DNA of 56,984 nt from NCBI GenBank assembly GCA_017503375.1, contig JAFVTF010000087.1, forward strand, positions 1-56,984, read 5' to 3'. Below are positions 9,358 to 17,656 of this stretch, piece after piece. This stretch comes from Lentisphaeria bacterium. Lineage in GTDB: Bacteria > Verrucomicrobiota > Lentisphaeria > Victivallales > UBA1829. The translations under genes and the position numbers were made by a program. The notes beneath the pieces were generated by a model that was not told where the DNA came from, searched no databases, and saw only the letters and a list, made by a program, of their open reading frames with translations. Within the stretch, counting starts at the first letter, position 1. Every line of letters starts with the position of its first letter.

Positions 9358-9960
9358 TTAAAAATTCTTTCTCAGGAAATCTTTGTGATAATCTTTCAGC
9401 ATATCCCGCTGTACTTCCTGAATCTTTTTCAGGATCCTGCTTTCGGACCTTCCCTGGCAATTTTCAAATTTGATTTTTCCCGATTTGATGTCCTTGACAA
9501 CAGGATATATTTCTTTGAGCTTATCGGCAAACGGGAATTTTTTGATTTTTTCCAATGCAGGCTTCAGATAATCAGCTTCACTTTTCAGCAGAAAGTCACG
9601 TTCCCGTTCTGTTTTGGAAATTCTTTTATTCTTTTTGTCAAGCCGGCTCAGGAAGAATCTTTGAGATTCATGCACTTCATCCAATGCAAGTCTTTCCCGT
9701 TCCTGCTTGTATTCCGTATATTTTTTCGTTCCGGGGTTTTCCCGGCGCAACTTCTTTTCCAGAAATTCTTTCCGTTCTTCCCTGCTGTTGGAATTTGAAT
9801 TGGAAATGGTTGTCTGCTTTCCATTCCCGTTCTGTCCGGGAACCCGTACAATCATTGGACCGCGGATTGGACAGCATCCTCCTGTTTTTGCCTTGGATGC
9901 GGCAATCAAGAGATTTTCCGTAAAAACAAATAACATGGCGCATAAAAGAAATACCTTCAT
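9358..9960 (-). CDS. Small secreted, highly charged coiled-coil-like protein
   Basis: The 200-residue product has a clear signal peptide (MKVFLLCAMLFVFTENLLIA). After a Cys-Cys-Pro and a Gly/Asn/Ser-rich linker come about 130 residues rich in Lys, Glu and Arg that look like long helices or a coiled coil. AAAGGAGG lies 6 bases before the ATG, a very strong ribosome site, and a promoter is visible upstream. I do not recognise the family. The stop codon sits at the edge of a truncated repeat copy, so the natural C-terminus may have been altered by that insertion. The gene is monocistronic. Confidence 0.6.
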   Translation of the reverse strand: MKVFLLCAMLFVFTENLLIAASKAKTGGCCPIRGPMIVRVPGQNGNGKQTTISNSNSNSREERKEFLEKKLRRENPGTKKYTEYKQERERLALDEVHESQRFFLSRLDKKNKRISKTERERDFLLKSEADYLKPALEKIKKFPFADKLKEIYPVVKDIKSGKIKFENCQGRSESRILKKIQEVQRDMLKDYHKDFLRKNF

Positions 9961-9993
9961 CCTGAAACCTCCTTTAGAGTGAATTCCGGATAT

Positions 9994-10022
9994 AATTTAC
10001 AACATGAAAAAGTAAAATTCAA
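9994..10022 (-). promoter_or_regulatory. Promoter of the small secreted protein gene
   Basis: On the minus strand, -35 TTGAAT (10022-10017) and -10 TAAATT (9999-9994) are 17 bases apart and directly downstream of a terminator hairpin. The predicted leader is about 27 bases and contains the strong ribosome site. Confidence 0.5.
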
Positions 10023-10043
10023 GGGGCTTTTTGCCAAAGCCCC
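10023..10043 (-). terminator. Terminator of the six-gene minus-strand operon
   Basis: GGGGCTTT (10023-10030) pairs perfectly with AAAGCCCC (10036-10043). On the minus strand the hairpin is followed by T-rich sequence, and it lies 30 bases after the stop of the last operon gene. Confidence 0.6.
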
Positions 10044-10072
10044 ATATAATCCTTACTGCAACTCTGGATTTA

Positions 10073-12106
10073 TTATGATTTTTTGGGAATCTGAACAGCA
10101 AAAATACGGAAAATCGGGATGAATCTCCGGAATTTCCACTGATTTTCACCAACCTGTTCCGCAATTTCTGAAAGTGGCCGTATTTCTCCGTCTTCACGGA
10201 TATATACTCCGTTGGCAATATCCAGATCCGGATCAGCAAAGGTTACAGTAATCTCTTCCGCAACATCATAAGACGGGTTGATGAATGATACAAAGGCGTG
10301 TTTATTATCATCAAAATACTGAACCATGAAACAGGTGGGATCCGTTACCGTGACAGGAACCGCCATGGGTGCCAATGTCCGGAACAGATTCTGCAGCTGA
10401 ACCTGTTTCTGATAACAGATCAAATGCCGTCTGGTGGGATTTGCCGCAGGAAGAGCGTAGTTCATAACCGCAACTTTTTTGCCCAGCTTATGTTCAAACA
10501 GAGTAACGGCAGGACTGAGAACGTTCATATCGTGATCTGTGATGACAGAAAGAATTTCTGCTTTGGAATCCGTATCAACGATCTTTTTTATATCCGTAAG
10601 CGGAGTATCTTTGAGCGGAGAATATGTGCCTGTATAAATTCCGCAATAATCCGGATTTGAGAAATATTCTGCTCTGACAGGATCCGTGGTTTCCACAACA
10701 CGGCAGCCGATATATTCCTGATATCCGCGGGTAACGAATGCCGTAGCCGCCTCTGCATCCAATACCAGATGCTTGTTCTTGAGATAATCCATGATCTCTT
10801 CTTCAGAGAGCGCATAAACAGTATCTCCGGCAAGGAAAAGAATATCGGAATCATCATAAGTAACGCTCAATCCGTTGCTGGAGAGAAAATCATGCAGGGT
10901 GAAAGAAGGCCATGCAAGCTGAACAAAACTGTCTCTCGGTACAGGTGATGCAATCACAGAGTGCGGTGAAAACTTCATGCCGATCCCTTTTTTCGTTCCC
11001 CGTTCCGGTGCAATTTTCAGGAGACTTTCAAAAAACGGACGCTGTTTTGCAAGCATTTTGGCAATTTCCGGTTCAAAGTACGGAGAGTTTCCAACATATC
11101 CGCAAGCGGAGATCGCAGGGTTTGGCATCCGGTTGATAATCCCCTGAGAAATTGTGAAATGGATACTCGTGATGCTCTTATGCATACGGGAAAACGGTGT
11201 TGTTTCAACTTCCGGCGTGTACTCTGCAGCATCGCCGATGATGTGATTGATCGTTTCCATATAGAATAAACCGGGAACAATCTGATTGCGGTCAAAATCA
11301 CTGTAAGGTCCGATGCAGGGCCGGACCAGAAATTTTCCGGTTGGCTGGAACAGTTTCAGCATTTTCGGCAATTCATAATCGTATGCTGCAAGAGCGTGAA
11401 GGCATGGAACCATAACGCCGACACGCATTTCCGGATTGACATTGTGGACAGCTTTCTCAATGACTTCTGCAATATCTTCCAATCCTTTTTTCAGGAATTT
11501 TGCCCATTCACGGCGGACTTCCGGGTCGTGATATACCGCATAATGAAGTGCTGCTCTTGTCCATTCTTTCCCGGTGAGTTTGGAAAATTCACTGATATGA
11601 AGATCACACATACAGCCGTAAGTATTGGCTTTGCCCGCATCAATATAACGGTGGTCATCGTCAACATGAATATATTCCGCATCTGTAGAAGCAAGGATTC
11701 CGTAAAATTCTGTGAGATAATCTTTCAGAGCCGGATCCAGCAGACAGGGCGATGTGTGGGGACAGTTTCCATCCGCATGAGTGACCCAGTGTTTGTACTG
11801 GGAATTGTGTTCCCTGTGGTCGAATTTTGACTGTACCATATTGTAAGAAGAATTGATTCCGACTTTGATTCCATGTTCTCCCAGGTCTTTGATCGCTCTG
11901 GCAATATTGGCAGCCTCTTTTTTTGCTTCTTCAATCGTCAGCTGATTCCAGACCATATGCTGGGCATCGGTGAACAGCATCACGTGTTCGGTGCCGCTTT
12001 CCTTACAGAAACGGATGATTTCATCCCGGATCTCTTCATAGTTCCAGTGCGGAAGATACATCCGCAAGATGTAGTTAACTTGATTTTCCGGAAAAATATT
12101 TTTCAT
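10073..12106 (-). CDS. TIM-barrel glycosidase-like protein
   Basis: This 677-residue protein looks like a (beta/alpha)8 barrel of GH-A/GH42-like build followed by beta-rich domains. Signs are YIHVDDDHRYID near residue 145 and the ETTPFSRMHKS region near residue 275. A C-terminal part resembles the amidotransferase-like and beta-sandwich domains of GH42 enzymes. It has no signal peptide. The ATG at 12106 is preferred over TTG at 12112 because AGGAG is 6 bases upstream. It is the last gene of a six-gene operon with a secreted lyase, a fucosidase-like enzyme and a DUF6067 protein, so cytoplasmic oligosaccharide trimming is plausible. Family and substrate are not certain. Confidence 0.55.
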   Translation of the reverse strand: MKNIFPENQVNYILRMYLPHWNYEEIRDEIIRFCKESGTEHVMLFTDAQHMVWNQLTIEEAKKEAANIARAIKDLGEHGIKVGINSSYNMVQSKFDHREHNSQYKHWVTHADGNCPHTSPCLLDPALKDYLTEFYGILASTDAEYIHVDDDHRYIDAGKANTYGCMCDLHISEFSKLTGKEWTRAALHYAVYHDPEVRREWAKFLKKGLEDIAEVIEKAVHNVNPEMRVGVMVPCLHALAAYDYELPKMLKLFQPTGKFLVRPCIGPYSDFDRNQIVPGLFYMETINHIIGDAAEYTPEVETTPFSRMHKSITSIHFTISQGIINRMPNPAISACGYVGNSPYFEPEIAKMLAKQRPFFESLLKIAPERGTKKGIGMKFSPHSVIASPVPRDSFVQLAWPSFTLHDFLSSNGLSVTYDDSDILFLAGDTVYALSEEEIMDYLKNKHLVLDAEAATAFVTRGYQEYIGCRVVETTDPVRAEYFSNPDYCGIYTGTYSPLKDTPLTDIKKIVDTDSKAEILSVITDHDMNVLSPAVTLFEHKLGKKVAVMNYALPAANPTRRHLICYQKQVQLQNLFRTLAPMAVPVTVTDPTCFMVQYFDDNKHAFVSFINPSYDVAEEITVTFADPDLDIANGVYIREDGEIRPLSEIAEQVGENQWKFRRFIPIFRIFAVQIPKKS

Positions 12107-12125
12107 TTCCAACTCCTGTTTCTTT

Positions 12126-14684
12126 TTATTTTATGATGAATAACATTCCTTGTTTCGGAGAAATTTCAAAAGCTGTTTCTGCGGGATAACTTCCAGCTGT
12201 CTGGAATCCGGGAATTTCCGGTTGGTTCAAATCCCGTCCGCTGAAGGGTTCCGGCAGAATCAGATGAACAGTTTCCGGTTTATCCGACCATGAACCGACT
12301 GCCAGAATTGCTGTTCCATCAGCCTTTTTCCAAAGTGTAACATGAACATCTGCCACATCTGTTCCAATTCCATTTTCCGGAAAAATGTCAAGCAGCATTT
12401 CCGAATTTTCTATTCCAAATCCGTCGAATATTTTCCATAATTCACAGGGTTCTCCGCACCAGCCGTAACGGTTTGTCATTCCGAAAAGCAAGCCCAGATA
12501 CAGATTTCCTTTTCCCAGCATTTCAGATGTCAATCCAAAGGGCAATCCGGAAATGCGGATCAGCCAGTTTTCATAAGATTCCAAGTCATACTTAACACCT
12601 TCACCAAGCCATAATCTGCTGAGGAACGGAAAACGTTCCATATCCCGCAGCGGAACACAATAAGCACTGTTGAAACTTTCCCAGGCGTGAAAATCCAGAA
12701 TCGGATCACCGCCGCGATATTTCCGGAAAATCCGTTTCAACCGTGTCATACCGATTTCGGAAAGATCACAATCATCCAGATACAATCCGTCAATCGGACA
12801 CCGTTCCAGCAGGAACCGCAATCCTTCCAGATAGAAATTCTCCATACGGCTTCGGGGAACTGTAATCAGGGACCTGTCCGGAATCCCGTAATAAGGTCCG
12901 CTCTTGATGACTTCCGTCCATGCCGGGATAAAACCGTAATCCAGATGTTCCTTGAACCACGGATCCGGACCTTCCGCCGGTGTTGTAACCGGCCATTTCC
13001 CGTTATCCTGCCACGAGAAGAAAATTTCACCATTCAGCGCATAAAGTGCTTTGAATTCCGGACAATGGACGCTCAGTTCACGGACAGTGTAATAGATCAG
13101 AACTTTGAATCCCTCATCGTGAGCCTGTTTCACAAATTTCTGCAGCATCGCAAGAGATTTTCCGGAGAACGGATAATTGATGATGGGATTCAGGCTGACT
13201 GCATGGTGTATATTGATACAGTTGACACCTTTTTCCCGCAATGCCGTAAAATCCATGTCTGTAAAGCAATCTTTTTCTCCCAGTTCAATCGTATGCATGT
13301 GCTGATGGAAAAAGCGGGTTGCATAATGTTTTTCATAATCAATTTCATGAAACGGTGTCAATCTGAATTCAAAATAATATTCTCTGTCTTCTTTTTCTGT
13401 CCATTCACCGCTGTAACAGGAAATATTCAGCTCTTTTCCCTCTTTCCGGAGAGAGATTCCGCCTTTGCCGTGATTATCCCAACATTCCGGCGGAATGAGC
13501 GGAGACCAGTTATAATAGCAATTCAAAAGAGGAACTTCTTCATCCTTTCCGCTTGTCAGACGGATGATACATCCGGAGTCTATATTTCCTGCCCAGAAAG
13601 AATCTTCCCAGCGTTCCGGATTCCAATGCCATTCCAATGAGTCCGGCGGTATACATGGCCGTTTCACCCCGAGCCCAAGCATGTACGGCACATCAGAAAG
13701 CGTATAATCCAGACAGATTCCCTGCATATTTTCTGAAGAAACCCGGAAACGCAAAGTTCCATTGAGGTTGATTTCTCCAAACAATTTCCCGGATTTCCAT
13801 TTGATCACGCAGTTGGATTCTTCGTAAAATTCAAGTTCTCCTCCGGAAAACGGAACATTCCCGAACTTGATTTGCGGAGCTTTTGAGAACAGTTTTTTTT
13901 CCGGAACGGCGATATCTCTGTTCAAATTGATATATCCGGAACAAATTTCTTCCGGAAGTCCGTTTTCTCCAAGCGTAATGGAATGTCCTTTCAGAAAAAT
14001 TGTTTTTCCTTCGCGCCTGAGCGGTTGATAAGGACCGGGAACTTCATCTTCCATGCCGATTTTTGAATTGAGCCACTTCAGCCGTGCCATGCGGGAATCA
14101 TCATCTTCCCCGCCGTTTTTCAATGTGTCACCGGAAACATGTACATTCAGCGGTAGTCCCATGATGCCGGAATCAAAATCCAGCTGTATCATTCCGGAGA
14201 GCGTTCCGGATTGATTTTTTTCAATACTCAAACCGCACCAGAGAACAGCAGTTTTCCGGGGAGAAACAGAAATTCCTTTATGAAAATTTTCGCCCTTGAA
14301 AGAAACACCGTCAAGATTGAAACAGGTTAAATTTTCAATGGTTTTGCAGGATATATTTTTGATGAATAATTGTTTTTCTTTGCTCCATATAACAATCTGA
14401 AAAACAAGATATTCTCCCGGCTGAGCATGAAGATCAACACGGTTTAATGTCCCGATTTTCCCTGTGACAACTGCTTTTGGCAAAGAGAATTTTCCATCCA
14501 GAGGGTGATCCCGGCTAATTCCGAAGAGATAGATTCCATCCGGGCTTTCAGGCAGGTTTTGCAAATCTGCATCATCTGCCGGAATATTCAATTCATGATC
14601 TTCACCGTAAAAACGGTTGAATTGTGCTTGAGAAGCCTTTTTGACCTGGCTTTCATCAATCAGATTAGCGTCTTTCTGAGCCAT
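12126..14684 (-). CDS. DUF6067 (GH123-related) protein, cytoplasmic form
   Basis: The 852-residue protein contains the DUF6067 hallmark GPYQPLRREG followed by GHSITLGENGLP (residues about 222-250). The same pattern occurs in the secreted protein at 27948-31778. A C-terminal TIM barrel holds IDGLYLDDCDLSEIG, a likely active-site strand. DUF6067 is related to GH123 N-acetylgalactosaminidases, so cleavage of a hexosaminide is possible. No signal peptide is present. The ATG at 14684 is chosen over a TTG at 14705 that overlaps the upstream stop; GGGGGA lies just before it. It sits in the middle of the six-gene operon. Confidence 0.65.
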   Translation of the reverse strand: MAQKDANLIDESQVKKASQAQFNRFYGEDHELNIPADDADLQNLPESPDGIYLFGISRDHPLDGKFSLPKAVVTGKIGTLNRVDLHAQPGEYLVFQIVIWSKEKQLFIKNISCKTIENLTCFNLDGVSFKGENFHKGISVSPRKTAVLWCGLSIEKNQSGTLSGMIQLDFDSGIMGLPLNVHVSGDTLKNGGEDDDSRMARLKWLNSKIGMEDEVPGPYQPLRREGKTIFLKGHSITLGENGLPEEICSGYINLNRDIAVPEKKLFSKAPQIKFGNVPFSGGELEFYEESNCVIKWKSGKLFGEINLNGTLRFRVSSENMQGICLDYTLSDVPYMLGLGVKRPCIPPDSLEWHWNPERWEDSFWAGNIDSGCIIRLTSGKDEEVPLLNCYYNWSPLIPPECWDNHGKGGISLRKEGKELNISCYSGEWTEKEDREYYFEFRLTPFHEIDYEKHYATRFFHQHMHTIELGEKDCFTDMDFTALREKGVNCINIHHAVSLNPIINYPFSGKSLAMLQKFVKQAHDEGFKVLIYYTVRELSVHCPEFKALYALNGEIFFSWQDNGKWPVTTPAEGPDPWFKEHLDYGFIPAWTEVIKSGPYYGIPDRSLITVPRSRMENFYLEGLRFLLERCPIDGLYLDDCDLSEIGMTRLKRIFRKYRGGDPILDFHAWESFNSAYCVPLRDMERFPFLSRLWLGEGVKYDLESYENWLIRISGLPFGLTSEMLGKGNLYLGLLFGMTNRYGWCGEPCELWKIFDGFGIENSEMLLDIFPENGIGTDVADVHVTLWKKADGTAILAVGSWSDKPETVHLILPEPFSGRDLNQPEIPGFQTAGSYPAETAFEISPKQGMLFIIK

Positions 14685-14701
14685 AATATCCCCCGGATGA
14701 A

Positions 14702-16828
14702 TCAAAGTGAAAAAATTTCATTTTTGCGTAATGATATCTCTGCAATATTTTCCCCGTCCGGAAGTTTGTAACGGATCGTTGTATCACGTGCCGCTGTAAG
14801 TTTCAGACGGACCGTTTTTCCTTTGCGGAATTCTCCGCTGGCAATCACACCGCCGGGCAGATGCAGTTTTTCAAAAGAGCAATGTTTCCAGAAATCGGGA
14901 ATTCCCCGGAAGAAATAAATAACACCGTTCATATCACAGGCAAATAAATCTTGAATAGCTGTAACAGCTCCCATTGCAGCATCCATCTGCATGACAATGT
15001 TGCAGAAAGCAAACTCCGTAAATCCCCAGAATAATGCATCATGCAGGGAGTTGCCGCCTTTATTGGTAAAACATTTTTTCCAGAGTTCCAGCATGAGAAC
15101 TGCCGCTTCAGCATTTCCGAGCCGTGTCCGCAGCTGAGATGCCCAGGTGATTCCCCAGCCGGTCCATTCCCCCATTCCCTTTCCGGTCCAGCGGCGGTTG
15201 CTGTTGAAGATAATCTCTTTCCATTCCGGTGCTGTCGGATCAATGGTATTGAACGGGCAAATTCCGCCCAAATGGGAGTGGTGACGGTGACTTTCTTCCA
15301 GTGCCAGACCATCCCACAAGGCTATTTCCTGTTTTCCATTCTTTTCGTAAATGGAACATTGCGGCAATTTACTTTCGATCTTTTCCCAGAACGATTCCGG
15401 TTTTTCGTTCAGCAATTCTGCTGTTTTCAACAGATTCCGGGCAAGATTATGAATTGCAGCCAGCTGAAAACTGGAATTCTTTCCGCAGGCATCCAATGCG
15501 GTGCCGCGATATTCCGGAGAGATGCTCACCGGCAAAGACAAGGTTCCATCCGGTTCTTCATCCAGCATTTTTTCAAAGACGTTCATCACGCCTTTCATAA
15601 AATCAAAAACTTCCTCTTTCAGGAATTTGAAATCTCCGGAATAATCACAATAATCAAACATCATCATTGCGATCCATGCCGTACAGGCATGATCTATGCT
15701 GCCCGTCCAGAAACTTCCCATACAGGTTCCCCGGTCATCTGTTGCATGTGGAAGCATGTAACCGTTTTCGATTCCGACGAAACATTTTGCGTTGTAACGC
15801 AGAGATTCTTTCCAGGAAAGAACCATCCGGAACAGCGGCATGAGATGCTCAAATAATCCCGCCTTGAATCCGGGAGAATGGCACATCTGCACATTGATAT
15901 TGAAATGATAATCACCCTGCCAGGGCGGGAATGTGTGATCTTCGATCCATGGACCCTGCAATCCGGGCGCGACACCAGCCGGATTCGTCATGATCCCGTA
16001 CTTATACATCCCATTGTAATAGGTCTCATCCAGCTCTTTATCGGCAGTTTCGATCCGGGGAATTTTCTGAAAATAGCGATGCCACCATTCCTTTGATTTT
16101 TCATTCAGTTCCGCAAAGGATGGCAGCTGTTTTTTCCGTAAATCTTCCGGATTATCAATTCCCCGGAAAAAGTCAAGCGTGAATTCTTTTCCGTTCCGCT
16201 TCAGCAGCAGAGAAAAGGCCGGATCAACGGGCATTTTCTGGGAAAATGCAAACAGATTTTCTGCATTCAGAATGTCCGGCGGTTCATACCCCCTGTCTGC
16301 AAGCGTTTCCGGCTGCCCCGTGATGGTCGTTTTGCACAAACTGTAAGACGGTATAAGTTCCAGACTCATCTGATCAGTCAAGCCAAAACAGGAAAAACCG
16401 TGTTCTGTACTCATATCAGAACAGAAAAACAGTTCCATTTCCTTGCCGTTTAACTGATAGACAATCCGGGTCATTCCTTCTTCCGGATAAGTTTCATACC
16501 GGAGCAGTTCCGCTGCGGCAGGAAGATGAATGACTGCTCTGCCGCACGGAGTAAGTGTTGGACGGGTAACGGTGGAACCGTCAGCTTTTCTGGCTGCAAA
16601 AACAGCTTTGATTCCATCTATATCTCCGGCTGCAACAGAGTTCCGGATAAATTCAAAATTCTGTTCCGGTGTCCACGGAAGCCCTCCGCGATGGTCCCAC
16701 AGAGAAGCACAGCCGATACTCATGTTCAGTGTGTTTTTTTCTCCCCAGAGATGAGCACCGAGCAGACCGTTTCCCAACATCGCCCCCTGCTGCTGTTCCG
16801 TCAGGGGGAATTCCTTTGAAAAAATCAT
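14702..16828 (-). CDS. GH95-like alpha-L-fucosidase family enzyme
   Basis: The sequence GLQGPW, then DYHFNINVQMCHSPG near residue 310, then HRHHSHLGGICP near residue 505, follows the GH95 pattern. The two Asn of the NIN motif hold the water for hydrolysis in characterised GH95 fucosidases. The family removes alpha-1,2-linked L-fucose or, in some members, galactose. At 708 residues it is slightly shorter than typical GH95 proteins and lacks a signal peptide, so it should act inside the cell. It starts 9 bases after the previous stop with no obvious ribosome site, which suggests coupling. It belongs to the pseudopilin-led operon. Confidence 0.8.
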   Translation of the reverse strand: MIFSKEFPLTEQQQGAMLGNGLLGAHLWGEKNTLNMSIGCASLWDHRGGLPWTPEQNFEFIRNSVAAGDIDGIKAVFAARKADGSTVTRPTLTPCGRAVIHLPAAAELLRYETYPEEGMTRIVYQLNGKEMELFFCSDMSTEHGFSCFGLTDQMSLELIPSYSLCKTTITGQPETLADRGYEPPDILNAENLFAFSQKMPVDPAFSLLLKRNGKEFTLDFFRGIDNPEDLRKKQLPSFAELNEKSKEWWHRYFQKIPRIETADKELDETYYNGMYKYGIMTNPAGVAPGLQGPWIEDHTFPPWQGDYHFNINVQMCHSPGFKAGLFEHLMPLFRMVLSWKESLRYNAKCFVGIENGYMLPHATDDRGTCMGSFWTGSIDHACTAWIAMMMFDYCDYSGDFKFLKEEVFDFMKGVMNVFEKMLDEEPDGTLSLPVSISPEYRGTALDACGKNSSFQLAAIHNLARNLLKTAELLNEKPESFWEKIESKLPQCSIYEKNGKQEIALWDGLALEESHRHHSHLGGICPFNTIDPTAPEWKEIIFNSNRRWTGKGMGEWTGWGITWASQLRTRLGNAEAAVLMLELWKKCFTNKGGNSLHDALFWGFTEFAFCNIVMQMDAAMGAVTAIQDLFACDMNGVIYFFRGIPDFWKHCSFEKLHLPGGVIASGEFRKGKTVRLKLTAARDTTIRYKLPDGENIAEISLRKNEIFSL

Positions 16829-16837
16829 GATCAATTA

Positions 16838-17653
16838 TTATTCAAATGCAACCCGGTTGAAGAAGAAATAACTCTGAACTTCATCTTTTGTTTCCACAAC
16901 AGCTTCGATCAGCACTGAGCCGACTTTTCCATCAACACCTTTGAATCCGTTGTACGGGAATTTGAAGGTCCATTCTTTGTTTTCTTTCCCGTCAACAGGT
17001 TTGGCAAGATATCGTTTTACATTCGGAATCACGTTGATCGCAGGCATTGTATACGCTTTGTAAAATTTCAGCTGAACCATTTCAGCAGGTTCTTTTGTTT
17101 TGATGGAAACAGTGACTTCACTGCCTTTTTTGATGGGAGAATCACCAAGAGAGAGTGCACAGGGCGGTTCTTTGAACATGCCGATATAATCAAACGTGAT
17201 GTTGGCACTGTGAATGTCAAGCCGCATATAGTTCCAGGAAGGTTTTTCTTTCAGCTTTTTTGCTCCGGCCATGGGAATACAGTAAACGCCTTTCGGAATT
17301 CTGCTGACAACAGAGAAAATACCGATATCCAAAGCAAGATTGGTAGCCAATCCGTGATAGGTGTTGCCCACCCGTTCCACAGAGTTCACTTTGAAGCAGA
17401 ACCAGGGATACTGACTGGAGACCGGAATGTAGATTCCGAGTTTTCCTGCAGGTCCGATCGTAAAACCCTGTTCTGAAGAGGTGATCTTTAACGTGTTCCC
17501 GGTTCCCCAGCGGAGGTCGCCATGCTTTTCTGCAAACTTGATATTTTTTCCATTTTCAATCCAGAGGGTGTTCGGGTCCGGATTTTTTACGATTTCCGCA
17601 GAAAGTGCCGCACAGAAAGCTGCTGCGGCCAGAGTTGTAAAAAATTTGTTCAT
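16838..17653 (-). CDS. Secreted stand-alone accessory domain, homologous to a lyase N-terminus
   Basis: A signal peptide (MNKFFTTLAAAAFCAALSA) precedes about 250 residues beginning EIVKNPDPNTLWIENGKN. The same start, with the same following pattern (GIYIPVSSQYPW), is found in the N-terminal part of the heparinase II/III protein at 33390-36464. There it is fused to the catalytic domain; here it is encoded separately 3 bases downstream of the heparinase-like gene. It is predicted to be a beta-sandwich binding module. AAGGAG lies 9 bases before the ATG. The binding partner is unknown. Confidence 0.7.
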   Translation of the reverse strand: MNKFFTTLAAAAFCAALSAEIVKNPDPNTLWIENGKNIKFAEKHGDLRWGTGNTLKITSSEQGFTIGPAGKLGIYIPVSSQYPWFCFKVNSVERVGNTYHGLATNLALDIGIFSVVSRIPKGVYCIPMAGAKKLKEKPSWNYMRLDIHSANITFDYIGMFKEPPCALSLGDSPIKKGSEVTVSIKTKEPAEMVQLKFYKAYTMPAINVIPNVKRYLAKPVDGKENKEWTFKFPYNGFKGVDGKVGSVLIEAVVETKDEVQSYFFFNRVAFE

Positions 17654-17656
17654 AGC

